DNA of 64,000 nt from Alphaproteobacteria bacterium. GTDB taxonomy: Bacteria; Pseudomonadota; Alphaproteobacteria; JACAEB01. Position numbers and translations under genes: made by a program. Each line of letters opens with the position of its first letter. The first letter of the stretch is position 1. Below, piece after piece: positions 1 through 8,041 of the stretch. Where the stretch lies: positions 43,531 through 107,530 of the forward strand of contig JACKLE010000009.1 of NCBI GenBank assembly GCA_024236075.1, written 5' to 3'. The notes beneath the pieces were generated by a model, which did no database searches, was not told where the DNA came from, and was given only the letters and a program-made list of their open reading frames with translations.

Positions 1-870
1 GCAGTCCTGCGGACCGTTGAGCGCGGCGCTCGCGGCCACCTGGATCGGCGTGTAGGCGCCGTAGTCGAGATAGGATTTGATGCGCGTGAGGGCGTTGATG
101 TATTTGCGCTCGCCGACCGCGAAGCCGACGCGCAGGCCCGCCATCGAATAGGTCTTGGAAAGCGAGTTGACCTCGACCGCGATGTCCTTGGCGCCCGGCA
201 CCTGCAGGATCGAGGGCGGCGGCCGGTCGTCGAAATAGATCTCCGAATAGGCGAGATCGGAGAGCACGAAGAGCTCGTTCTTCTTCGCGAAGGAGACGAG
301 CTCGATGTAGAAGTCGAGGTCGACGACCTGCGCCGTCGGGTTCGAGGGATAGTTCACGACGAGCACGGAGGGCTTGGGCCGCGTGTTCTCGACCGCCTTG
401 GCGAGCTCGTCGAAATAGTTGCGCAGATCCATCGCCGGCACGTAGCGGATGGCCGCGCCCGCGATGATGAAGCCGTAGGCGTGGATCGGATAGCTCGGGT
501 TCGGCACCAGCACCACGTCGCCCGGGCTGGTGATGGCCTGGGCGAGATTGGCGAAGCCCTCCTTCGAGCCGAGCGTCGCGACGACCTCGGTCTCGGGATC
601 GAGCTTCACGCCGAAGCGGCGCTGATAATAGCCGGCCATGGCGCGCCTGAGGCCGCCGATGCCGCGCGAGGTCGAGTAGCGGTTGGTGCGCGGGCGCTTC
701 ACGGACTCGACGAGCTTGTCGACGATGTGCTGGGGCACGGGCAGGTCCGGATTGCCCATGCCGAGATCGATGATGTCGTCGCCTTGCGCGCGCGCCTGCG
801 CCTTGAGCTTGTTCACCTGCTCGAAGACGTAAGGGGGAAGACGGCTGATACGCTGGAAATCGGGTGTCAT
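1..870 (-). CDS. Class I/II PLP aminotransferase (AlaC/LL-DAP aminotransferase-like), 3' end cut by window edge
   Basis: The first 290 residues of a fold-type I aminotransferase that runs off the left edge; full-length relatives are about 400 residues. The start ATG is at 870 and the reading frame is open to base 1. Visible family signatures are the N-terminal LGMGNPD substrate-loop motif, the NYPSNPT motif, and the Schiff-base lysine in NSLSKTYSMAG. These enzymes transfer an amino group between an L-amino acid and a 2-oxoacid in the cytoplasm. The sequence resembles the alanine/aspartate branch (AlaC, or LL-diaminopimelate aminotransferase), but substrate cannot be fixed from the motifs. In many alphaproteobacteria this gene is followed by homoserine dehydrogenase, which would lie outside the window. 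Confidence 0.85.
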   Translation of the reverse strand, partial: MTPDFQRISRLPPYVFEQVNKLKAQARAQGDDIIDLGMGNPDLPVPQHIVDKLVESVKRPRTNRYSTSRGIGGLRRAMAGYYQRRFGVKLDPETEVVATLGSKEGFANLAQAITSPGDVVLVPNPSYPIHAYGFIIAGAAIRYVPAMDLRNYFDELAKAVENTRPKPSVLVVNYPSNPTAQVVDLDFYIELVSFAKKNELFVLSDLAYSEIYFDDRPPPSILQVPGAKDIAVEVNSLSKTYSMAGLRVGFAVGERKYINALTRIKSYLDYGAYTPIQVAASAALNGPQDC

Positions 871-1013
871 GGGTCGACCTGGGGGCTCATGCGCCAAGGC
901 TGGGCGCGAAGGGGTTAGCTTACCGTGATTTGGCGGGGCGGTGCATGGGTGGCCCGCCCGCGCGCAGATTCACGCGGCGACTGGGGCATTTCGATGGCTG
1001 GGGCGAGGGAGCT

Positions 1014-1304
1014 TCAGGGCGCGGGCGCGCCCGCCGCCACCGGAACGTCCTGCGGCGCGTTCGGGTCGTTGAGCAGCGCCCTGCTCTCCTCGAGCTGTCG
1101 CTTGAGGTCGGCGGCGGTCGCCTCGGCGACGGCGCGGTCGGCGACGGGCTCGGGCGGCTCGGGAATGTCGACGATGCGCGGATAGGTGGACTTCACGGTT
1201 TCGGCGTCGGGAGCGGGCTGCAGCACGACGGGCACCGCCCAGTCGGGCAGCGCCGAGCAGGCGCCCAACAGAAGCGCCAGTCCCGCTGGAGCCATGATCT
1301 TCAT
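1014..1304 (-). CDS. Small lipoprotein, function unknown
   Basis: A 96-residue protein with a typical lipoprotein signal: a short hydrophobic stretch ending in the lipobox LLLGAC with the cysteine near residue 16. The mature part is rich in Pro, Ala and Glu and contains a short charged segment (about residues 63-76) that could be helical. It has no recognisable enzyme motif. It lies between the aminotransferase and the L,D-transpeptidase, all on the minus strand, so it could share envelope-related expression with the transpeptidase. Function is not known; membrane anchoring is inferred from the lipobox alone. Confidence 0.6.
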   Translation of the reverse strand: MKIMAPAGLALLLGACSALPDWAVPVVLQPAPDAETVKSTYPRIVDIPEPPEPVADRAVAEATAADLKRQLEESRALLNDPNAPQDVPVAAGAPAP

Positions 1305-1393
1305 ATCCGGGCCTTCAAACGCCGGGCGACGCCCGCTTGCTTCACGCCCGCACGATGCCGCATTCGCGCGGGCGTTGCCAGGGGCGGCGCGGC

Positions 1394-2353
1394 TCAGGGC
1401 GTCGGCTGGGCCGGCGCGGACTGGGCGAGATCGCCCGGTGCCGGCTCGGCCGCGGCGGTCGCGTCCGGCGCCGTCACGGTCTCCGCATCGACGATGAGGA
1501 GGACGCGGTAGCCGTCCGCGTAGCGCACCTTGCCCGCCTCGTCGCGCGCCACGCGGCCCGTGCGGTCGGTGTGCCCTTGCGCGTCGTCGAAGGCGAAGAC
1601 CGGGACCTTGCCGGCGAAGTCGCGCTGGATCCAGGCGAAGAGCTCCTCGGCATGCGCCGGCGCGAGGCGGATGCAGCCGCCGGAGGCGCGGCTGCCGAGC
1701 TGCTTCACGGTCGTCTTGTTCGCGCCGTGGACGGCGAGGCCCGAGCGCTCGGTCCGGTAGCCATAGTCGAAGAACATGGCCCAGGGCATCTTCACGCCGT
1801 TCCAGCGCTGCGAATAGTGCACCTCGAAGAAGCGATGCGGGTCGAGCTTGTAGAGCCCTCCCGGCGTCTCGGTGAAATAGCCCTCGTGGCGCTCGCGGCC
1901 CGTCGAGACGAGCCAGCGCCTGTCGAGCGCGAAATCGCCCGCGCCGTCCTCGCGAAAGATGAACATCTGCTGCGGGATCGCGCCCTCGACGGCCTTGTTC
2001 ACGTAGAGGAGGAGGCCGAAATCGCGCCTGAGCTCCTCGGGCACCATGGCCGCGATGCGGCCGCGCGCGAGCGCGATGGCGGCGGCATCGTCCGTCGGAA
2101 GATCGTAGCTCGGCTCGGGCTCGTCGAGCGCCGCCTCGTCCACGGGCACGGCGGCGTCGGGCACCGCATCCTCGCTCGTCGGCGGCGCGTCCCCGGCCTC
2201 GACGACCGGCGCCATCGCCGCGCTCTCGGTCGGCGGCGCGGCCGCCTCCTCCGCCCCCGACGGGCTCGGCGCCAAGGCCAGCGCCAGAGAGACGATCAGT
2301 GCCCCGGCACCCGCGACAAGCGCGCGCCGATTCCGTTCCTTCGCGATCTCCAC
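1394..2353 (-). CDS. L,D-transpeptidase, YkuD domain, exported
   Basis: A 319-residue protein starting with GTG. Residues about 15-35 form a signal or anchor segment, followed by a low-complexity Ala/Pro/Glu-rich linker to about residue 90, then a YkuD catalytic domain. The catalytic signature is clear: a conserved histidine in AVHGAN and the nucleophile cysteine in SGGCIRL. YkuD enzymes form 3-3 peptidoglycan crosslinks or attach proteins to peptidoglycan in the periplasm. A perfect TTAA-N7-TTAA site lies 34-48 bp upstream of the start, so control by CtrA is plausible. Whether it crosslinks or anchors proteins cannot be told from the sequence. Confidence 0.88.
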   Translation of the reverse strand: MEIAKERNRRALVAGAGALIVSLALALAPSPSGAEEAAAPPTESAAMAPVVEAGDAPPTSEDAVPDAAVPVDEAALDEPEPSYDLPTDDAAAIALARGRIAAMVPEELRRDFGLLLYVNKAVEGAIPQQMFIFREDGAGDFALDRRWLVSTGRERHEGYFTETPGGLYKLDPHRFFEVHYSQRWNGVKMPWAMFFDYGYRTERSGLAVHGANKTTVKQLGSRASGGCIRLAPAHAEELFAWIQRDFAGKVPVFAFDDAQGHTDRTGRVARDEAGKVRYADGYRVLLIVDAETVTAPDATAAAEPAPGDLAQSAPAQPTP

Positions 2354-2386
2354 GAATACGCCCCCCGCGTCCGTCGATAGATGGCG

Positions 2387-2401
2387 TTAAGACATCGTTA
2401 A
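2387..2401. promoter_or_regulatory. CtrA-type binding site TTAA-N7-TTAA
   Basis: A perfect TTAA, seven bases, TTAA followed by CC, in a GC-rich region where TTAA is rare. It matches the alphaproteobacterial CtrA full-site consensus. It sits 34 bp upstream of the L,D-transpeptidase start on the minus strand and about 220 bp upstream of phaC on the plus strand, so the transpeptidase is the more likely target. Confidence 0.6.
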
Positions 2402-2619
2402 CCTATCACGGACGCGAGCGGCCGCGCCACCACCGTGCGGCGAAATTCTGCGGCGGGATCGCCTGGCAGCGGTTCCCCCTCCCGGGGTATAGAGGCGGCA
2501 TGACTCGCCCGGCACGTTCGCGGTGCTATGATGGGCGGCCGCTAGAGACCTGAAACCATTGGGACAATGATCGCCGCGAAATGCGGCGCGACGAAACGTC
2601 ATCGCAGGGAGAAGAGGCC

Positions 2620-4587
2620 ATGGACAAGAAGGTGTCAGCCCCGCAGCCGGCGACGCGCCGGCGCAAGACCTCCGCCTCGGCCAAGGCCGCGGCCAATGGC
2701 AGCCACCCCGGCGAGGCCATCGCGGCGAAGGCGAACGGCGCGGCGGCGGGCCCGGCCGAGGCCAAGCCCGCGCCCAAATCGGCCCCCAAGGCCGACAGCA
2801 CGTTCAAGGCCGATTTCATTCTTCCGGACCCGGCCGAATTCGCGAAGAACCTCATGAAGGTCGCGGCGCAGAGCCAGCAGCTCGTCGCCGACTTCCTCTC
2901 CTCGAACGCCAGGGGCGCCGATATCGGTCCGGTCGATCCCCTCAACATCGCCGAGACCTTCCTCACCGTGCTGCGCGAGATGGTCGCCAATCCGCAGAAG
3001 GTCGTCGAGGCGCAGATCGAGCTCTGGCAGGCCCATTTCGATCTCTGGCACCGCACCGCCCAGCGCATCATGGGCCACGACGTCGAGCCGGCGATCGAGC
3101 CGCAGAAGGGCGACAAGCGCTGGCGCTACGAGGACTGGCAGACCAACGAGGTCTTCGACTTCATCAAGCAGTCCTACCTTCTGACGGCGCGCTGGATGCA
3201 GGCGCAGGCGGCGGAGATCGAAGGCGTGGACGAGGCGACGCGCCGCAAGATCGACTTCTACACGCGCCAGTTCGCCGACGCGCTGTCGCCCACCAATTTC
3301 GCCTTCACCAATCCCGAGGTCATCAAGGCGACGCTCGCCTCGAACGGCGAGAACCTCGTCAACGGCCTCGAAAACCTCCTCGAGGATCTCAAGCGCGGCA
3401 AGGGCCAGCTCGCCATCTCGCAGACCGACATGGACTATTTCAAGGTCGGCGAGAACGTCGCGACGGCGCCCGGCCGCGTGGTCTATCGCAACGCCGTCGC
3501 CGAGCTGCTGCAATTCGATCCGACGACGGACGAGGTCTATCAGCGCCCGCTCCTCATCTTCCCGCCCTGGATCAACAAGTTCTACATCCTGGACCTGCGT
3601 CCGGAGAACTCGTTCATCCGCTGGGCGGTCGCCCAGGGCTTCACCGTCTTCGTCGTCTCCTGGGTGAACCCGGACGAGACGCTCGCGCGCAAGACCTTCG
3701 AGAACTATATGCGCGAGGGCATCCTCGAGATGCTCGACGCGGTCGAGAAGGCGACGGGCACGGACGAGATCCTCACCATCGGCTACTGCATCGGCGGCAC
3801 CCTGCTCGGCGCGACGCTCGGCTACATGGCCGCGACGGGCGACGAGCGCATCAAGGCCTCGACCTTCTTCGCCGCGCAGCACGACTTCACCGAGGCCGGC
3901 GAGCTGCAGGTCTTCATCGACGACGAGCAGCTCGCCTATCTCGAGAACCGGATGGACAAGTCCGGCGGCGTGCTCGACGCCTCCGCCATGGCGACGACCT
4001 TCAACATGCTGCGCTCGAACGACCTCATCTGGTCCTACGTCGTGAACAACTACCTTCTCGGCAAGGACCCGATGCGCTTCGACCTCCTCTTCTGGAACTC
4101 CGACATGACGCGCATGCCGAAGGTGCTGCACCTCTATTATCTGCGCGAGTGCTATCAGAAGAACGCCCTCGCGAAGGGCGAGATGGTGCTGGGCGGCAAG
4201 CGCATCGACCTCAAGAAGGTGAAGACGCCGATCTACATGCAGGCGGCGAAGGAGGACCACATCGCGCCCTTCCGGTCCGTCTACCGCAGCGCGCGCCTCT
4301 TCGGCGGGCCGGTGCGCTACATGATGGCGGGCTCGGGGCACATTGCCGGCGTCATCAATCCGCCGGCGGCGAAGAAGTACCAGCACTGGACGAACGAGAA
4401 GCTTCCCGCGACCGTCGAGGAATGGTGCGCCGGCGCGACCGAGCACCCCGGCTCCTGGTGGGAGAACTGGCGCGACTGGCTCGCACCCAAGGCCGGCCCC
4501 AAGGTCAAGGCCCGCCGGCCGGGCGACGGGAAATTGAAGGCGCTCGAGCCCGCGCCGGGAACGTATGTCCGTGTGAAGAGCGAGTAG
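2620..4587 (+). CDS. phaC: Class I poly(3-hydroxyalkanoate) synthase
   Basis: A polyhydroxyalkanoate synthase of 655 residues that polymerises (R)-3-hydroxyacyl-CoA into storage granules in the cytoplasm. The N-terminal 65 residues are a low-complexity Ala/Lys/Pro tail, longer than usual. The core has the lipase-like box GYCIGG holding the catalytic cysteine, the aspartate in KEDHIAP and the histidine in GSGHIAG, which together form the triad. ATG at 2620 is preferred over the in-frame ATG at 2581 because AGGGAGAAGAGG lies just upstream of it. The gene is single and not followed by phaA/phaB. A structured intergenic repeat follows it. A PHB-depolymerase-family esterase is encoded 7.5 kb away. 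Confidence 0.95.
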   Translation: MDKKVSAPQPATRRRKTSASAKAAANGSHPGEAIAAKANGAAAGPAEAKPAPKSAPKADSTFKADFILPDPAEFAKNLMKVAAQSQQLVADFLSSNARGADIGPVDPLNIAETFLTVLREMVANPQKVVEAQIELWQAHFDLWHRTAQRIMGHDVEPAIEPQKGDKRWRYEDWQTNEVFDFIKQSYLLTARWMQAQAAEIEGVDEATRRKIDFYTRQFADALSPTNFAFTNPEVIKATLASNGENLVNGLENLLEDLKRGKGQLAISQTDMDYFKVGENVATAPGRVVYRNAVAELLQFDPTTDEVYQRPLLIFPPWINKFYILDLRPENSFIRWAVAQGFTVFVVSWVNPDETLARKTFENYMREGILEMLDAVEKATGTDEILTIGYCIGGTLLGATLGYMAATGDERIKASTFFAAQHDFTEAGELQVFIDDEQLAYLENRMDKSGGVLDASAMATTFNMLRSNDLIWSYVVNNYLLGKDPMRFDLLFWNSDMTRMPKVLHLYYLRECYQKNALAKGEMVLGGKRIDLKKVKTPIYMQAAKEDHIAPFRSVYRSARLFGGPVRYMMAGSGHIAGVINPPAAKKYQHWTNEKLPATVEEWCAGATEHPGSWWENWRDWLAPKAGPKVKARRPGDGKLKALEPAPGTYVRVKSE

Positions 4588-4635
4588 GGGCTCCTCCGCG
4601 CCATTCTGGACACGGGCGCCGGCCGCGCCGCAGGT

Positions 4636-4793
4636 CCCTCTCCCGCCCGGGAGAGGGATACGAGACTTGGCGCTCCCCATTGGGAGCGCCTAGTCGCAGT
4701 CGGGTGAGGGAACCGGCGTCTCGCGGGAAACGTCCGTTCGCGGCGGGAACGTCGCCCCCCTCATCCTGTCCTTCTCCCGAGGGAGAAGGAGCC
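4636..4793. repeat. Intergenic compound palindromic repeat, copy 1
   Basis: About 158 bp in the gap between phaC and the crotonase gene. It contains three hairpins: ccctctccc/gggagaggg (4636-4657), ggcgctccc/gggagcgcc (4669-4690) and ccttctccc/gggagaagg (4770-4789). The same series in the same order and spacing occurs at 33370-33528. The middle hairpin differs between copies by a compensatory C-G to G-C pair. It may act as a bidirectional transcription stop or mRNA stabiliser; its mobility is unknown. Confidence 0.75.
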
Positions 4794-4883
4794 CGATCCG
4801 CGATGTCGCGCGGAACACGGTCGCCGCTATTCTCGCAGCAAAGGCGGGCCTTCGAAGCGAGCAGGCGCCGCGCAAGGCCGCCC

Positions 4884-5711
4884 TCACCCCCCGCGCTTCG
4901 CCTTCTCCTCGTCCTCGGCCTTGTGGCGCAGGGCGAGGTCGACGCCCTTGAGGCGCTTGGCGCCGGGGGCGTGGACGGCCTCCTTGATCTGCATGTGCAT
5001 GTAGTTGCCGTGCGCGGTGCGGATGCCGTTCGTATAGCCCATCAGGTCCTGCGCGTTGTTGATCGAGGCTTTCGTCAGCCTGAGGACGAGGGGGTCGTTC
5101 TCGGCGATGCGGGCGGCGAGCTCCATCGTCCGCTCCTCGAGGGTCTCGCGCGTCGTGACCTCGGTGACGAGGCCCAGCTCGAAGGCCTCCTCGGCGGGCA
5201 CGAAGCGGTTCTCGAACAGGATGCGCTTCGCCTGCCGTATCGTGCCTAGCTCCCAGGGCGCGGAGAAGAACTGCACGTGCCAGGGAAGGAAGAGCGCATC
5301 GTCCGAGGCGACGATGAGATCCATCGCCGTCGCGATGATGAAGCCGCCGAACATGCAATAGCCCTGCACCATGGCGACTGTGGGCTTGGGGAGATTGCGC
5401 CAGCGCAGCGAGTTCTCGCAGTTGAGGTCCCAGGAGCGGTCGACCTCCCCATAGGGCCCCGGCGCGTAGGGGCGCGCCTTCTGGTCGGCCAGCTCCTCGG
5501 CCGTGCCGATGTCGTGTCCGGCGGAAAAGTGCTTGCCCGCCCCCATCAGCACGATCGAGCCGATCCCGGGGTCGGCGCAGGCGACGTCGAAGGCCGCGTC
5601 CATCTCCTCGCGCAGGACGCGCGACTGCGCGTTGAAAACGTGCGGCCGGTTGAGCCGCACGATGGCGACACGTCCGCGCGTCTCGTATTCGATCTGCTGA
5701 TAGGTTCCCAC
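4884..5711 (-). CDS. Enoyl-CoA hydratase/isomerase (crotonase) family protein
   Basis: A crotonase-fold protein of 275 residues. GTG at 5711 is chosen as the start because AGGGAGGA lies a few bases upstream; the longer open frame before it is Arg/Pro-rich and lacks similarity to the family. The oxyanion-hole segments GKHFSAGHD and GYCMFGG are present. The region that normally carries the second catalytic glutamate reads LPWHVQFFSAPWELG, which is unlike standard hydratases, so the reaction may not be enoyl-CoA hydration. The C-terminal tail is highly charged (Lys/Glu). The gene is divergent from the tannase-like gene at 5882. It probably acts on an acyl-CoA in the cytoplasm; the substrate is unknown. 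Confidence 0.85.
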   Translation of the reverse strand: MGTYQQIEYETRGRVAIVRLNRPHVFNAQSRVLREEMDAAFDVACADPGIGSIVLMGAGKHFSAGHDIGTAEELADQKARPYAPGPYGEVDRSWDLNCENSLRWRNLPKPTVAMVQGYCMFGGFIIATAMDLIVASDDALFLPWHVQFFSAPWELGTIRQAKRILFENRFVPAEEAFELGLVTEVTTRETLEERTMELAARIAENDPLVLRLTKASINNAQDLMGYTNGIRTAHGNYMHMQIKEAVHAPGAKRLKGVDLALRHKAEDEEKAKRGG

Positions 5712-5881
5712 GCCGGTCCTCCCTTCGCGTCTCACGGCGCGCAGAATGGCAGCGCGGGGCGCGTTCCGGAAGGGGAAACTGGCCTCGGTCAGGTCGCCGC
5801 CGGACGCGCCGCAGGTGGCGGCGCCGGCCGGTCGTTCCAGGCAGGCGCGCAACGCCGCGGCGGGGGACAGGAGGCGAGGAC

Positions 5882-7372
5882 ATGAGGAAGGCACTTCTCG
5901 GCCTGTGCGGAGGCGCCGCGGTCCTTGCCGTCGCCGCGGCGGCATTCGGCCCGGCGCGGGCGGCCGAGCCCTGCGATCGGCTGCGCGATCTCGCCCTGCC
6001 CGACGTCCGCATCGCGGCCGCGGAGGAGATCGCCGCGCCCGTCCCGCACTGCAAGGCGACCGGCGTCATCGGCCGCGAGATCAACTTCGCCGTCTGGCTG
6101 CCCGATGTCTGGAACGGCAAGTTCATGATGGGCGGCGGCGGCGGCTATGTCGGCAGCGTACAGAACCAGGCCAACATTCAGGGCGCGCTCCTGAAGGGCT
6201 ACGCGACCGCCGGCACGGATACGGGGCACACGAGCACGGGCGTCGACGCGAGCTGGGCGCTCGGCAATCTCGAGCGCATCGTGAACTATGCCCACGCCGC
6301 CGTTCACCGCGTCGGCGAGACCGCCAAGGCCGTCGCGCGCGCCCACTACGGCAAGCCGGCGTCGCGCGCCTATTTCGCGGGCTGCTCCACGGGCGGACGC
6401 CAGGCGCTGATATCGGCGCAGCGCTATCCGGAGGATTTCGACGCCATCATAGCGGGCGCTCCGGTGCTCGACTTCACGGGCACGATGGCCGGCGCCATCA
6501 ACTTCACGAAGACGCTCTATCCGCACCCGGACAAAGCGGCGGGGCCGGCCCTGAGCCCCGGCGACCGCGCCGCGCTCAAGGCCGCGATCCTGAATGCGTG
6601 CGACGCAGAGGACGGCCTCGCCGACGGCATCCTCAACGATCCGCGCGCCTGCCGGTTCGACCCGAAGGCCCTCGCCTGCTCCGGCGCCAACCGGGACGGC
6701 TGCCTTTCGGCGGAGGAGCTCGCCGGCGTGCGCGCGATCTATGACGGGCCGCGCACCTCGAAGGGCCGGCTCTATTACGGCTATCCCATGGGCGGCGAGG
6801 ACGAGCCGGGCGGCTGGGACCGCTGGATCGTCGGCAGCAAGGACGCGGTCGGGCCCGGCCTTCCGAGCATCGGCTACGGGATCGCCGCCTCCTTCATGCG
6901 CAATTTCGTCTTCCGGGACCCCAACTGGACCTACGAGACCTACGATCTCGAGACCTTCGCGGCCGACACCGAGCTGATGGCGGCGACCCTCAACGCAACG
7001 GACACGGATCTTTCGGCCTTTCGCGCGCGCGGCGGCAAGCTCCTGCTCTATCACGGCTGGTCGGACTCGGCCCTGACGGCGAACGCGACGGTCGGCTATG
7101 TCGAGGGCGTCTATGCGCGCGATCCGAAGGCGCGGGAGGATGTGCGCCTCTTCCTCCTGCCGGGCGTCCTGCACTGCATGGGCGGGCCGGGGCCCGACCG
7201 CGTCGATTTCATCGAGGCGCTCGAGCGCTGGGACGAGACCGGCGCGGCCCCCGATACGCTGACGGCCTCGTTCCGCGCGGGCGGCGGCGGCCGGACGCTG
7301 TGCGCCTATCCGCAGAAGGCCGCGTTCCAGGGCGGCGATCCGCGCGATCCGGCCAGCTTCGTCTGCCGGTAG
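5882..7372 (+). CDS. Tannase/feruloyl esterase family secreted hydrolase
   Basis: A 496-residue protein with a clear signal peptide ending at about residue 27 (GPARA-AEP). The mature protein is of the tannase/feruloyl-esterase family: the nucleophile serine lies in AGCSTGGRQ, with the acidic residue and histidine expected in the regions HGWSDSAL and GVLHCMGG. The serine-flanking cysteines typical of the family (GCS and LHC) are both present. Such enzymes cleave ester bonds of plant phenolics or related carboxylic esters outside the cytoplasm. A strong ribosome site, GGAGGCGAGG, precedes the ATG. The gene is divergent from a crotonase gene and is followed by two small exported proteins in the same direction. 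The substrate is not predictable from sequence. Confidence 0.88.
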   Translation: MRKALLGLCGGAAVLAVAAAAFGPARAAEPCDRLRDLALPDVRIAAAEEIAAPVPHCKATGVIGREINFAVWLPDVWNGKFMMGGGGGYVGSVQNQANIQGALLKGYATAGTDTGHTSTGVDASWALGNLERIVNYAHAAVHRVGETAKAVARAHYGKPASRAYFAGCSTGGRQALISAQRYPEDFDAIIAGAPVLDFTGTMAGAINFTKTLYPHPDKAAGPALSPGDRAALKAAILNACDAEDGLADGILNDPRACRFDPKALACSGANRDGCLSAEELAGVRAIYDGPRTSKGRLYYGYPMGGEDEPGGWDRWIVGSKDAVGPGLPSIGYGIAASFMRNFVFRDPNWTYETYDLETFAADTELMAATLNATDTDLSAFRARGGKLLLYHGWSDSALTANATVGYVEGVYARDPKAREDVRLFLLPGVLHCMGGPGPDRVDFIEALERWDETGAAPDTLTASFRAGGGGRTLCAYPQKAAFQGGDPRDPASFVCR

Positions 7373-7453
7373 CGTCGGGGCCCGCGGCCGGAACTTTGAC
7401 GCCATCGGAGCATTGTCCTTTGCAGCTGCCACCCAGCGCACAGCGAGGCGACA

Positions 7454-7753
7454 ATGATCACGAAACTTGCCACAGGCCTGGCGGCGACCGCCCTTTTGGC
7501 GACGGCCGTCGCGCAGGAACCGATCCCTCAGGCTTCGGTCGACCAGTTGAGGACGAGCTGCGTCGCGAGCTGCACCCCGATGCGGCCGAGCGGCGAGTGC
7601 CAGACGCTCTGCACCTGCGCCGCGGAAAAGGTCCGCACGCATTGGAGCGCCGAGGATCTGCGCAATGCGGAGAGCCGCCAGCAGGCCGGCACCGCCGACA
7701 ACGAGCACTTCAAGCGGGTCGTCGCGCAGTGCATGCGCGAGAACGACCTCTGA
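7454..7753 (+). CDS. Small exported cysteine-containing protein, unknown
   Basis: A 99-residue protein with an N-terminal signal peptide (hydrophobic residues 4-19, cleavage probably after AVA). The mature part has six cysteines, arranged CVASC, CQTLCTC and a late C, suggesting disulfides or metal binding in the periplasm. I do not recognise the family. It lies 81 bp after the tannase-like gene and 37 bp before a glycine-zipper lipoprotein gene, all on the plus strand, so the three may be co-transcribed. Codon use matches the surrounding genome. Nothing in it indicates an enzymatic role. Confidence 0.65.
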   Translation: MITKLATGLAATALLATAVAQEPIPQASVDQLRTSCVASCTPMRPSGECQTLCTCAAEKVRTHWSAEDLRNAESRQQAGTADNEHFKRVVAQCMRENDL

Positions 7754-7790
7754 CGCCATCGAGCGGCAATATTTTCGGAAAGGCCACGAC

Positions 7791-8033
7791 ATGAAGATCG
7801 CCCCATTTCTCATCGGAGCCGCCGCGCTCGCCCTTGCGGCCTGCGGCAGCACCACGACGGACCGCGCGCTCAGCGGCGCGGGGCTCGGAGGCGCCGCGGG
7901 CGCGGCGACGGGCGCGGTGACCGGCGGCAGCGTCGGCGGCGGCGCCCTCATCGGCGCGCTCATCGGCGCCGCCGCGGGCGCCCTCACCGACAAGGACGAT
8001 GTCGATCTCGGCGAGCCGGTCTGGAGGCGCTGA
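7791..8033 (+). CDS. Small glycine-zipper lipoprotein
   Basis: An 80-residue protein. The signal ends in the lipobox ALAAC (Cys 18). The mature part is a long Gly/Ala-rich glycine-zipper segment of repeated GxxxG and GxxG steps (residues about 28-67), as in OsmB/SlyB-type outer-membrane lipoproteins, then a short charged end. The start at 7791 puts the signal peptide at the very N-terminus; earlier in-frame codons encode an unlikely Arg-rich leader. It probably sits in the outer membrane and may have a stress or envelope role. Specific function is unknown. Confidence 0.7.
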   Translation: MKIAPFLIGAAALALAACGSTTTDRALSGAGLGGAAGAATGAVTGGSVGGGALIGALIGAAAGALTDKDDVDLGEPVWRR

Positions 8034-8041
8034 GCCCCGCT

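Noticed and set aside
2635..4680. 681-codon open frame antisense to phaC
   Set aside because: It is a mirror frame of the GC-rich phaC gene, with Arg/Leu/Glu-rich, family-less composition. The sense frame has a full catalytic triad.
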